Of a stretch of 64,000 bases of DNA, positions 50,904-62,389 are shown one piece after another. The notes under the pieces are model-generated. The model did not search any database. It saw nothing but the letters and a program-made list of their open reading frames with translations, and had not been told where the DNA came from. A program made the translations under genes and the position numbers. The DNA is from Anarhynchus alexandrinus (taxonomy: Eukaryota > Chordata > Aves > Charadriiformes > Charadriidae). Numbering within the stretch: position 1 is the first letter of the stretch; every line of letters begins with the position of its first letter. The stretch lies in NCBI GenBank assembly GCA_008711295.1, contig VUYV01000020.1, forward strand, positions 3,645,296-3,709,295, written 5' to 3'.

Positions 50904-51045
50904 ACAGGTGTTGCAATGCTTTCCTTCTGCTTGTCTGCAACAAGAGCCGTATTCTGATGAGGGNACACAGGTGTTGCAATGCTTTCCTTTAGCATTACAC
51001 GACAATCTACTTGTCTGCAACAAGAGCCGTATTCTGATGGGGGCT
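50904..51045. repeat. Direct duplication (~60-80 bp) split by a single N
   Basis: ACAGGTGTTGCAATGCTTTCCTT and a shared tail TTGTCTGCAACAAGAGCCGT to TATTCTGATG occur at 50904-50963 and 50966-51045, with the N at 50964 between them. The second copy has about 18 extra bases in the middle. Interpreted as overlapping contig ends, one with an indel, rather than a biological tandem array. Confidence 0.85.
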
Positions 51046-51374
51046 GAATAAAAACGAAGGAGAATTAAGATTAGAAGTAATCCCTTGTGGAAACTGAACA
51101 ATAAAAGTGAACAAACAACCAAAAACCCCAGAGGGGGAATAGTGTTCTTTCCTTGGAGCAACTCCTTGAAGGCAGCCAGGGCAGTCAGACACTAACTTCT
51201 GAGCTGTATTTCCAGGCGGTCTTACTAGGAAAGGTCTTCTAAGATCTTCCAGCTGTGATCAGGCACTAGCAGAGAGACAGCATTTCTCTTAACCTAGAGT
51301 ACGTCACTTTTAACAGAAAACATGCCATTGTTATACGATTGGACCTGTCTTGCTGTATAATATATCACAGTCTA

Positions 51375-51453
51375 CCTGGAAATAAAATATTACGTATTTT
51401 ATTATATATATATTACGTATTTTATTATATATATAAAATAAAATATTTCCAGG
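51375..51453. repeat. AT-rich palindrome (~79 bp) with internal repeats
   Basis: The segment is bounded by CCTGGAAATA and TATTTCCAGG, a perfect 10-bp inverted repeat. The interior is TATATA-rich and includes two direct copies of ATTACGTATTTTATTATATA. The whole can fold into an imperfect cruciform or hairpin. AT-rich palindromes of this kind are unstable and commonly polymorphic. No transposon termini were recognised. Confidence 0.75.
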
Positions 51454-51726
51454 CAAATGCATTATTAACTAAAGGTAGTCCGTGAAGCTCAACACTGTGC
51501 TACTGGCACGATGCAAAGTAGGTGAGAACCACAATGTGCCTGTTCCTATACAAGGTACAAACATTCCTAAATGTACCAGTGGCATCTGAGGGCTTTGTCT
51601 CATACAGAAACAAGTAGTTTTATCCATCTGCTTTTGGGCCTATAAATCACCAAAACGAAAATTTCCTACCTCTCACAGAGCTATAATAAAATGAAAATTG
51701 TGCTTATATTTTTTTTTCTTGGAAGA
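51454..51726. other. Short non-coding stretch
   Basis: Unique sequence with no recognised content. Confidence 0.4.
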
Positions 51727-52026
51727 TTATTCCAAGAGATTTGCTCTAAATTCGTTGGCTTTGTTGGCATTTGGGTCATTCTTCATTCTGACTTTTTTTT
51801 TGCTGAGTGTGCCTTGTAAGAACATTCCATGCTCTACATTTTTTTTTAAATATTCCTTGTGGGTCATACTCTTATCATTGTCATCAACAATGCTGAAGTG
51901 CTCTGGAATAGTGTTAGAAAAGTCTGGTAAAAGAGCATCAGAATCCATGTCATGGACTTGTATGCATTTGCAAACACCTTTGAGGTACGGTGAAGTACTG
52001 ATGCCTTTAGACGTTAATGCTGCCTT
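51727..52026 (-). CDS. Coding-like minus-strand frame, unassigned (possible retrocopy or exon)
   Basis: About 100 codons are open on the minus strand, ending at TAA 51727-51729. A stop lies directly upstream of the first open codon near 52030, and the first codon is GTG rather than ATG. The composition is unlike random translation of AT-rich DNA: charged and hydrophilic, few cysteines, with DMDSDALLPDFSNTIPEHF, DDNDKSMTHKEYLKK and RMKNDPNANKANEF. The first in-frame ATG would be in the DMDSD segment. Two A9 runs lie inside the frame. No convincing splice sites flank it, so a fragment of a processed pseudogene is as likely as an exon. I do not recognise the protein. An opposite-strand frame of similar length looks like a shadow. 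Confidence 0.25.
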   Translation of the reverse strand, partial: KAALTSKGISTSPYLKGVCKCIQVHDMDSDALLPDFSNTIPEHFSIVDDNDKSMTHKEYLKKNVEHGMFLQGTLSKKKVRMKNDPNANKANEFRANLLE

Positions 52027-52054
52027 CACTTACAAGAACTCTTTTCTTAACTGA

Positions 52055-55000
52055 AATCCACGTTGAACCAAATGGATGTGTAAATTTAGTGTAGACATTT
52101 ATACAGGTGTGGCGCTTGATGCGGGGTATGGTATGATATAAAAAATGTTCTTATCAGGAAAAAAATCAACCAAACAGGGCAAAGTTTTGCTGTAAGTCTA
52201 ATTTTGTTAATGAAACATTAATCTGTGTGCACCACAGATAATACTTGTGGTAAATTAGGACTTTGTCAGGTATGTAGGAAGATAACTCCTTTAAATCAAT
52301 GTATTTACTCTGATTTATACTAGGCTAGGGCTATACATCTCTTCTGATATCTGCAAGTAACTTTTGGAGACTGTTTATTTTTAACAGATGTATTTTCAAG
52401 GATGAGAAGATCTTAAGACACAAAATTTAGTTTAGTGTAAGTCACCTTTGAATATACGAGCAAATAAGTTAACGTGTCATGTAAGGAGACAGCTTACTAT
52501 TTTTAAAGAAATGTAGACAACGTAGATATGAAGTTTCACAGGAGAAGGCTGTCACCAGAATATAGGTACTTTCCTGATTCTGGTTGGGTCAAAAATAAAC
52601 CTTCCCTAAAGTTTCTTCAAGTAATGCCATGAAGAAACTGCAGTGGAGCTGAAAACAAGTGACACAAGGATGTTCATGGCACTCTCACTGATGGCATAGA
52701 TTTCCTTGAATGAGACACTTAACCCCCATATCCCTTAGTTCTCAGGAGACTCTTGTGGAACCCCATCTCTCAAGGTGGCTTTGCAATGCAACGGATTGGC
52801 TGCCACTGCTGGATGCCATAAACTTAGCATCAAAAGCAATTTTTTTACTGAAGGTTACATGCAAATGCTTGAGCAGCATTTGACGGTGCCTGCTGGGTTA
52901 ATAAATACAGTATGCTGTATAATTGCGTTAGCTGTCAATTGTCTTAAGCAAGGGATGAAAAAAGGTTGTTCCTACTTCCCTATTACCAATTATAACTTGT
53001 GTATTTAAGTAACTCTGGCATGTTTTGCATTAATTAGAAAGCATGGGAGATGAAAATGGAGTTGTTATCACATTGTTCCCAAGGGTGTACGATTCGCTCA
53101 CAAGTTGAGCAAAGGAGCCAAAGTGCTCTTTTGCTGCAGAAGTCTCATCTTCTGAACAGCAAGATGTACAGGTGGTTAGAGGAAAGGCACTCAGAACACG
53201 GAGCTCTGGCTTTTAACTCTGCCACTGGTGCTATGTCTCTTCTTGTAAAAGTAATTTCACCACTCAACTTTTCATCATAGGACCCTGATGTGACCAAGAA
53301 AATGTGCTAGAATTTTTTTAAAGCCATATATTTCATGATCAGTTTCCCATCAGTGAAATGGAGAAAATATTAAATACGAAACAAATAAAGCATAGTTCAG
53401 AGGTTCTGTTAAATGGTAAATTCAGTAGCTCTGTTAATATGGACTGTGATGTTATCTGTGTTTTCATAATATGCCTCAAATTTTACATTCAGATGAAGAG
53501 GTGTAATTGGTGTCTGTCAGGCAGTGTAAACTGTGTTGCCAAGAAGTAAAAAAATTTACTGTGGGAAAAATCGGGCAGGGGTTGTACTTTATGTTAGGGT
53601 CCTGCTTTTTCACTGTCTGCACTTCATGATGTCGACAGTTTTAATTGCACATCTCCTTGTCCTTCAGAATCCTATGGGAATACTGGCAGGAATCCATGTC
53701 TCAGTCAATACTGAAATTAAAGTGATGGTTATTGTCACCTCTCATTAAAGCTGCAGACTTACCACAGCAATCAGAACCACAGGGGGAACAAATATTTTGT
53801 TCATAAAATATCTTAGCTTTTATAGTCCTGGCCAGCCATTAAATGAATTGCTAATCTCTGAAGATGTCGACTTGGTTCACATCTCTATATAAATTTTTTC
53901 ACCATTCTGGTTTGTGTGGAGGGAGCTAAAATTAAGCACAAGTTGCAATTGCACCTTTTAAGATGTCTTTATATGTTCAGGACAGAATGAGTCCTAGCAT
54001 AAATGGGACACACCTTTTTTTACCTGCATGGGGAATCCAACTGATGCTCATGGAATGAACGGGCAGAGTCTCACCATCTTCAGCAACAGCTGTATCAGCA
54101 CCTATGCATCCACTGAGAGAGTAGAAGGGGAACAAATAAAAGTTTTTAGTTTTTAAAAATATGTTTTTAGATGCTTTAACTAAGGCTTGGCTTCTTTTGG
54201 TGTAGAGGTTGGGTTTTGTGACTTTAAAAAGATTTCACCATTGCTCATGCCATCTGAGTCTCTTAACTTCTTTTCTTAACTTCCCACTCCTGGCACCAAA
54301 CACCACCAATTCTGTTATGCAAGCTGGGACAAGAGGACACCAGGTCGCTTTGGAGGTTGAGTCACAGTCGAAGATGAAATATAAAACCAAACTTCACAAT
54401 TTTGATCATTAGCAAATCATAACTGGATTTTTCTTTCAAGAGTAGATGCAGTAACTTGGCCATCAAACACAGACAGTTACATTCTTCTGTGTGTGTTTGG
54501 AAGCCTTTGTCACTTCCTGAGCCAAAAAATGACTGCTTGGGATGAATTTCACTGCTGGGAGATAAGAAATTCTTCAGCACAGTATGGAAGGTGAGAGTAG
54601 CATGTATAGATATAATCACTAAATTTATAATTGACAAGATATGAATCAGTTTTTTTTACTGGCAATTAGTGTGACTGGCAAAGCATTCTTAGAAGAAGAA
54701 AAAAAGAAACCTCCCTTGTCCCTATAGTAAAGGGCAGAAAAGCTAGTGTGTTTTACAGCTACTGGAGTCTACATCTACTTTAGCTTTCCATATCAATCGG
54801 TACACACTTTTTCTCTCCTGTAATTGCAAGTAGTAGCAATGATGACTATAACATGTTCTGGAGCACACACATGAGAATGAATCTGTGCAGACAAAAAACT
54901 CACCAAGTGATCTTTAATGTTTGCAGAAGATATTTTTATAGGGTAATTTTTAAGTGAGATGAAAGTAAGCATCTGGAAAAAAATGTTTGTAGTAAAACAG

Positions 55001-58000
55001 TGCTCCTGTCTGCGGTGCCTGCAGACATGGGGACGGGGAGAATAGAATGTTGCTTATTATACAGTTAGAAACCAGTTGTGAAACAGAAAGATGATGATAT
55101 TCCCCTGAAAAGCTATCATCTCCTGCCTTAAATGACTTGTAGAAAGTAAATTCCAGTGGGAGACAATAAATCCAATTAGGATAAAATATAATTTGTGCCT
55201 TTTCCTAGATCTGGAACAGCAATTTTGATGTCGTGCAGGTGATAACTGCAAGCCTGGCTATGGGGAAAGACAGTAAAAGCAACCCAAGGCTGTCCCCATG
55301 AATCTACAAGCCTTTCATTCCTTAATCTAGAGCTTGCCAGTCTAGCTCTTTGGTGGCTATGAATGCCTGCATCTGTTATGTGTGATTCCCTTTAGGTATT
55401 GGTAATTAGCAACAGTCTGACAGTCAACTGGGAGCTTTACGTGCCATTCTGAGGGTGTCCTGGAAACACATACAGGGCATTAAAAGGTGAGAACAGAGCA
55501 ATAGGGAGGGAAACTGTAGTATTGCTTGTAGCATGTTCCTTATTTGCTCTTTTTGACCTTGCTCCAAAGAGGCCAAGGGTATTTCTGTAGCCTCTTTGTT
55601 GGTGGCCCCAAGGGATGTACTCAGAGAGGTGACCAGAAAATGCTCTACTGGGAACACAATCTGAAGTCACGCCAGGCTTTTAAAAATCTACTTTCTAGAC
55701 CAATTGAAAATGCTATTGCCTTTGATTGTTACCAGTCTGGCCTGAATGCAAGAGAAAGATCCTGGCTGGTGTTTCCTAAACCATCCATCGTTACTTTCTT
55801 GGGCGTTTATTCCAGCATGATGGATTGGTAGGATTTCTCTGGCCAGTAATGCAAGGAAAGCTATTTTATTGCATTGTATTGTATATTCTCTTCCTCACTC
55901 TCTTTTCTCTATCTCTCCACTCTCTGTTCTTTAATTATTTATCTTCCTAATTTTGGACACAGTGAGTTCTCTTGGAATAGCGAGAGGGAGATGGGACAGA
56001 TAAGCTGTCCTAAGGTGCTCAAGAAACTCTTATATGACTACAAATACACCTGTACCACAAAGGATCTATTGTTACAGCAAGCCTCCTTGCTGATTAACTG
56101 AAGATTTGCCAGATACATATTTTTTTGCATCAGTACATCTGTTTTAACAGCACTGACTGGTATTCATCTTCATTTCCTTCCCACTCACGTTCTATCCTGA
56201 TGCAAATAAAAGCATGTGGAACATCCCCCAGTGCAGCTGAAAACGGGTGAAGGCAGGGCTAATGTTTTGTGACAATTTCTCCAATATATTTAATTCTGGA
56301 AGATGTTTGTTCAACACCCAAATAGGAAAAAAAAATAAAAATAATCTTCCAGCCATGTAAAATTGAATGGGTATGAATGATTACTTTCTAAGATGCCCCA
56401 CTCTAAACCTCCAGGAGTAGCCATCAAATATGAGGGTGTTATTCAGTCTCTCTCATCTATTGGTACCTTAGCCCATGTGCTAATGTTTCATACTGGGGCA
56501 ACCAGATAATACTGTTTATGTGACACAGACACCTTCCGTTCAGGATCTCTCACATAGGGTGGACCTTGGTTAGCACTAGATTTGGAGCTGCTGGTATTAT
56601 CTGGTGCTGTACCTATGGCTGTAGGAACAAGAAATCAAAGGTTTTCAGCAAAAATAAGGTAAAATAAATTTGGACAAAGCTCACTTTAAATGTGAGTAAT
56701 TATCATTAATTTTACAGTGAATTAGGAGTGTCATGTGCAGGGTGTCTGAAATTCACTTCCACCTGCCCTAATGTCAGTCCTAATAAGTTCCCAGAAAGAT
56801 ATGCATTGAATATTCAATGTAACAAATATAAGTGACACATGTTATATTTTTTTGTGTGTTAAATACAGCATATGGTGATGTTTGAGAGCATTTGAAATAG
56901 TCCTCTGCTGGGATGTCTCTCTCGCTTACACTCAGGACAATATTTTGTGACAATATTAATGATGGTGAGCGATGTTAAGATACCAAAGAGTCAGAGCTCA
57001 TCTGTGAGATATTTCTTACTGTGACTTTGATTCTTGTGTTGATCTCAGTTTTACTGAGAAAGCCCATGATGTTACTCTGAATTATTAGTGTTGTTTCTTT
57101 AGAGTTATGTACTCTAGAGTTATGTACTTACGCATCTGTAACTGTACGCAGAGAAGTTAGCACAGAAGATTTGGATCCCATTATAGTTCCCTGCCTTTTG
57201 TTTATCTTTTCCTCTCTTTCCTGCCTCTTGTTCAGTTTTTCTTCTTTTTCCTGGTATGCTTTTGCAGGCAACTGGCAATATTGCAAAGGCAACATGAACT
57301 TACAAAATCAATAACTTTTCTTTCAAAACTTCAAGGTATAAGCCAAACAGTGTGTGCATAGCACTAAAGATAGGATTCCATTCTATAAGGACCTGTTTTT
57401 TCCATGAGATTTTCCTTTTGCTGACAGACTGATTAGAAATGTTATCTTTTTCATAGATCTTTGCCAATTTGATGGTGACTTTGAGCAGGTTCCAGGTGGC
57501 AGAAAGCATCTTGCTCCCTGCACAGAGCCATTGCTGTATCATGTCAAGACCTTGAGGGCAAGGAATGACTAGCTCAAGGAAGGCCCTAATCTCCTTGTTA
57601 TGGTATCTTAGAGTCTCAAGTTATCATGGAGGGTACAGTATGAACATGGAGAAATAGAGTGGGTAAGGTTACAAGGTTGCAAAGGACAGTAAAAACCCTT
57701 TAAATGTATTTTATTCACCTAATAACAGTCTATCTCTCCCACCCATCCTCATGAATAGAAGATTACATTTTGCATTTTCACTTAGTTCTATAGGGTTTCT
57801 GATTGTCCAGTATGGACCTGGTACTGCAATGCAGCTGTGAGAGATGATGTAAACTCCATTGATTTAGTGGGAATAAGCAATGGGATGTCTACCTGTTTTG
57901 AGCCTCGTCCTTAGCCCAGTCAAACACATGAGTAAATTCTTGGTAGTGTCTAGGGACACAGCACCTCTTGCCAAGATCACAGGAGTTATTTTCAAAACAA

Positions 58001-58590
58001 GAGAAAGTTCATGAATAAGACAAGGTAAAACGTTAATCATCAAAACTGTTTTAGTAGTCTGTGGGTAATGCCACATATATGCCACACAAAGTATTGATTC
58101 AGGATGTCAGAAATAGTCTCTCTAAATAGATTTAATGATGCCAAATGCAAGAGAAAGCCCCCCCCTTATCAGTAAGATGGCAGCTTGCACATGACACCAA
58201 CCCAACGTCACTGAATCAGCAGAACAGACTTCAGAATGACTGCTTCTAGATGTGTTTTCCCTGGAGGTTTCCTATCCAGAGACCAACTTCAGCTCTGTTT
58301 AGCTTTAAGAAGGATGTGGCTATTGTGTGAAGTGATAGCACTCCAGTTTGGAGTACTGCTCATCTTCTGTCCGTTTTCTACAGCCACATGTTTTAAACAC
58401 CTTTTAAGAGAACTGTCATTCCTTTTCATTGGATTTTATCAGCAGTCTTTAACAAAACAAGTATGTGTTAGTAGCTTCTAAGGGGTCCCAGAGGAAGCTT
58501 TAAAGGAGGAACTTAAGCCTAGAAAAAAAGCTAAAATCCAGGGCAATGTGCAGTCATTGCATGCACTAGGGATGTTTGACAAATAGTCAA
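52055..58590. other. Unique AT-rich non-coding stretch
   Basis: No gene or element recognised. A 13-bp tandem pair, AGAGTTATGTACT, lies at 57101-57113 and 57116-57128. A small perfect inverted repeat ATACAG/CTGTAT lies near 52905-52921. Frames up to 95 codons occur on both strands without family resemblance. Confidence 0.45.
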
Positions 58591-58592
58591 AC

Positions 58593-58658
58593 AAAAGCTC
58601 CCATGTATGTCCTCCAGACTAAGCAGAATATGCTTAGAGGACATACATGGGACCTTTT
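58593..58658. ncRNA. Compact 66-nt hairpin (possible pre-miRNA-like structure)
   Basis: TCCCATGTATGTCCT at 58599-58613 is perfectly complementary to AGGACATACATGGGA at 58638-58652. After one C/C mismatch the stem extends five more pairs outward (AAAAG with CTTTT), giving 20 of 21 paired positions. Inside, a five-base left-arm bulge (CCAGA) is followed by a second perfect stem CTAAGCA/TGCTTAG around loop GAATA. Total length and loop geometry match a vertebrate pre-miRNA, but the stem is more perfect than usual and no basal extension is present. A short palindromic transposon remnant is the main alternative. A T5 run follows the plus-strand 3' arm. I do not recognise a known miRNA seed. Strand and expression are unknown. 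Confidence 0.35.
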
Positions 58659-60215
58659 TACTATGTCTCTGTGTATTTATGTTTAGATGTGAGCTTTATT
58701 TTTTAACAGATGTATATGAATTCTCTTTCCTTACCTCTGCAAAAATGTTGTGTCCTGTTAAGGACACCAGTAAATCAGGTTAATGTGTGGAAGGAAAAAA
58801 AAATAAGAGGGAGCAAAAGCAATGTACTCTCTGTGCTGTTCACGTTTTTCACTGGAAGAGGTATTTAGGACTTGTGGATATGAGCACGTGAGTTAGTGTG
58901 ATACCTGGGCCAGGTACCCGAGGTTCCAGCCAGTATTTGTTAAGCTACAAAAAGCCAGTGGCTGGATGGTCTTTCTTTGACTGATAGTCTAGGGAGCAGC
59001 AACCTCAGGGTTGTGTTGGGTCGCAGCCCTGGACGTTGCAGCACCCTTGGATGCCAAGCACCCTGCACATTCCACAACCCGAAAGCAGCCACTTTTGCTA
59101 CTTGAAGGACAAGGTTCCCCTTACCTTCACTGCCTTCCTCTGTCCATCGCTGCTTCTTGGTCTGCTTCTCACCCTGGACTGTGTTCAGCTTTGCTCACCA
59201 ATTGTCTTTCCTTTTTCTGACGTTATGACTCCACCCTTCCCTCTGTGTCTCCCTTCTTCCTAGTGCCACACTCCTTTCTTTGCACACACTTCTTCCTGAC
59301 AGTTCTGGTTGCATGTGAGCCTGGAAAAGGTCCTTCAGTTGTTCACAAGATATTAGACTCCGCATATGACACTACTTGTGATATACCAGAGGCTTGGATA
59401 ACTGATCTGATACAGTAATCTTTAAAAGGAATAAGAATGATTATGCAAATGTTTTGTTGCATTCCATAATATTGCTTTAGTGAGAGATGGAAATTTTCAT
59501 GCTTAATGATTGTATGAGTATCACTCTTCCAGTACTGGTAGATGCTGAGGTAGAGAATGGAAGGAAAAGAGGAAAAAAAAACTTTCACCTACATTCTCCC
59601 TTTTTAGGACAAGCACCTTAGAGGAAAAAAAAAAAAAAGGTGATTAATTTTCAGTTTACCTTTTCTTTAGCATAACAAACTTCCATTTGAGGTTTAATTG
59701 GATCTGTTCTAGGATGCAACAAAAAGTTAGTGGGAGATAAAAGGGCCGTAGCAAGAAAAAAATATTCAAAGTGAATAATTTAAGATCACATCCATAATTA
59801 ATGGCATTTGGAAAGCTTCCTCTAGTGCTCTAATCATATCTCAAAATGTGCTAATTAGAGCAGTTTGGTACAAAACAGAGTATGCAGGTGTTGAACAGCT
59901 TCTTCTGTTCTTTTTTTTAAGAAATGTCGCGGTAACTGGTTCTCCTGGCATTAGTGCTCACATTTAATAAACGGTTCCCCATTTAACATATATTTGACAG
60001 CTGAAGAGCGTGCATGTAATTATTACCTTGTTAAAATAGGTTTGATCAAGAATGCAGAACAAAATCAGATATTTTTAGTACAGAAACTTAAGGTTGTAGT
60101 AAACAATGGGGCATCCTATGATAGCCATTGGGGATATAACTAGTGAAGACTTGAAAGTGAAAAAGAGAAAGATTCAATCTTTCTGGCCTTGAAGCAGCAA
60201 AGTATCTACATTCAT
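58659..60215. other. Unique non-coding stretch
   Basis: No recognised gene or repeat. Short A runs occur at 59573-59582 and 59624-59637. Confidence 0.45.
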
Positions 60216-60476
60216 CTACTCAAAACTAATGTTATCTAAAAGTACTCCTGATACTTCAGCAGAGCTAATCTTTTGCTTACTGCTTGAACTGGACTTAGTC
60301 GTTAACTTGTGGCTACGCACAATTTTGATGGTCAATTCCTCATTTATCTTGGAAATCAGTGACAACAGACACCACAGTTCCCTAACCCCTCTCCAAAGCC
60401 AATCAGTATCATCCAGAAAGAAACGAGCTGTGCATTCAGGTCTTCGCGTGTATACATTTGTGCATGTTTTACTGCT
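60216..60476 (-). CDS. Candidate terminal coding exon, unassigned gene
   Basis: On the minus strand GCTCTTTCATTGTGGCAG ends at 60477, a reasonable acceptor. It is followed by about 86 codons to a TAG at 60216-60218. The translation looks protein-like: RRPECTARFFLDDTDWLW, a hydrophobic ELWCLLSLISKI segment, then NEELTIKIVRSHKLTTKSS, a serine/lysine-rich stretch and a short C-terminus. The frame also stays open upstream of the acceptor to about 60617 through a CpG-rich block. The plus strand has a competing 130-codon frame with a GG|GTGAGA donor-like end, so strand is not settled. I do not recognise either product. Confidence 0.3.
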   Translation of the reverse strand, partial: SSKTCTNVYTRRPECTARFFLDDTDWLWRGVRELWCLLSLISKINEELTIKIVRSHKLTTKSSSSSKQKISSAEVSGVLLDNISFE

Positions 60477-60612
60477 CTGCCACAATGAAAGAGCAAACGC
60501 TGGAGAGATGCTCAATGCAGAGATACCTCGGAACCCTCCCGACAGCTCTGCGTTACCGCGACAGGAGCCGGTTCTAGGGGACCGCAGTGTCCAGCAAGCG
60601 GGTGAGAGTGCT
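60420..60612. promoter_or_regulatory. CpG-enriched patch
   Basis: About ten CpGs occur in 190 bases, eight of them in 60525-60605 (including ACCGCGAC). Surrounding DNA is nearly CpG-free. It overlaps the start of the minus-strand candidate exon, so it could be coding CpG retention, a small promoter or an enhancer. Confidence 0.3.
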
Positions 60613-60621
60613 CTCAAATAG

Positions 60622-62380
60622 CCAAATAAATAAAACTGAAGATCACAGATTGTATTTAAAATGAATATATCATGACTCTGCAGGATTTGTTTTATGTGAT
60701 TATTCTAGCGCAATGTTTTATTATATTGAGGTTCTACAACATTTAGCAGAATGAAACAAATAGTTCTAGAACTATGTATTATTAATAACTGTTATCATTT
60801 CCTTTAAGGTTAGTTAACCTGGCTGAGAGCAGAGCTTCTTTCTATTACACGCTGCACATTCATTTTAAGATCCTTTCTCGGGGAGCCTACAGTCTGAAAT
60901 ACTAATATTGCAAAATCTAACACATGGGCTTAAACCGAAGGTACGTCCAACTTTTCAAGAGAGTCAGCAGTATCTGCCTAGTTCCCTTTTTTCCCAAGCA
61001 GTCGGTAGACTTCCTGCCACCTACGAATTAGCTCTTTTTCTATGCTATGTTCTCTTCATTCCTACCCATTAGCATTCAACTCTTCTCTCTGTCTTCTGCA
61101 GCTAGATGAATTATTCCCTGAGAACAATTATTTGACAATGAAATTTGCCCTTTTTGCATTTGTTATTTCTCCATGAACACATCACAATTTGCATTAATTA
61201 GTTTATTATTTGAAATTGTTTGATGAATAGTTTGTTCCAACCCATTTCACTCATGTAGCTAATATTAATTTGAGTGTTTCATCCCAGTGATTTGCCATTC
61301 AAACTGTGTCCTATTGTATCACGTGGTGATTGTTTCTGCTCCTGCTCTGGATGACACAACTAGAGTCAATCAAAAAGAGGGAAATATGGTACGTGGAAAG
61401 TTTTCAAGAAAAAGTTTAGTTCTATTCTCTTACTATTTTCCACATTTTTTTTTTTTTCCTGAGAAAACACTACATTGTCAATTTTGTATTGTGCTCTTCC
61501 TTTTTCTCAGTTTCAAAACTGCAAAAACATGAGACAAAGGGGATTTTAAAAAGTCTCTTTTTTTTTGTACTCCTCGTTCAAGGAGATGGAGCAAAATAAA
61601 TTGGGATTTTATTTTATCCAATAATAAAGTATTTTTTCTGTTGAGGATAGTTTTTAATCAAAACATGTTCTTTGCAATAAAAATATTTTTTACCAGACCA
61701 AGTTATAAATTCTATAAACAGCTTCTGTTTTCCCATGAATTGATTCACCAATAAAAACAATATTTTACCAGTGTTAAGTAAAATTCTCATGGAATTCAAA
61801 GGTTCTTCCACTACCTCCATTTGTCTAAGCAAAAAAAATTATATCACCAGGAAAAATGGAAATATGAGCACAAGAAAGTGGAATAGGGTTTCAGAATTCA
61901 CAAGCATGACCACAAACCCTTTTTTTCCACTCTGCGTGGAGTTCTGGTCTCTTGCTCTAAACTTCTGGTAAACTTTGGACTATAATCACTTTATTTCTGA
62001 TAAAATAGATATTTTTATCTCTGCACAGATCCTGGCTAAAAAATACCTTCTTAGGAGGCACAAAAAGCTATGGTGTTCTATATAAACTCACAAATACATA
62101 CTACCTCGAAAGAAGCAAAATGCTATATTCTATATTAGACTAGTTAAATCCTTCCTATTCTAATGTTAATCATAAAGGGTGTTGAAAAGTAGTTGAGTAC
62201 TTTATTTTTCTTGGTTTTTTTTTAAAAAAAAAATGGGGAAAAGATCTCCCTTTTTAAAACAACTGTTGGGAAAAAATGGGTACATTGCAATATATCATCA
62301 TAAGCATTACAATTTTAATTACTTGAAGGGTTCAGCAAATTTACCTAGGAAATCATAAGGTGACTGCTCATGGCAAAATC
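60622..62380. other. Unique AT-rich non-coding stretch
   Basis: Very AT-rich, with TAAT-dense sequence at 61180-61260 and T/A runs near 61445, 61560 and 62217-62233. No gene recognised. Confidence 0.45.
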
Positions 62381-62389
62381 ATGGAAAGG

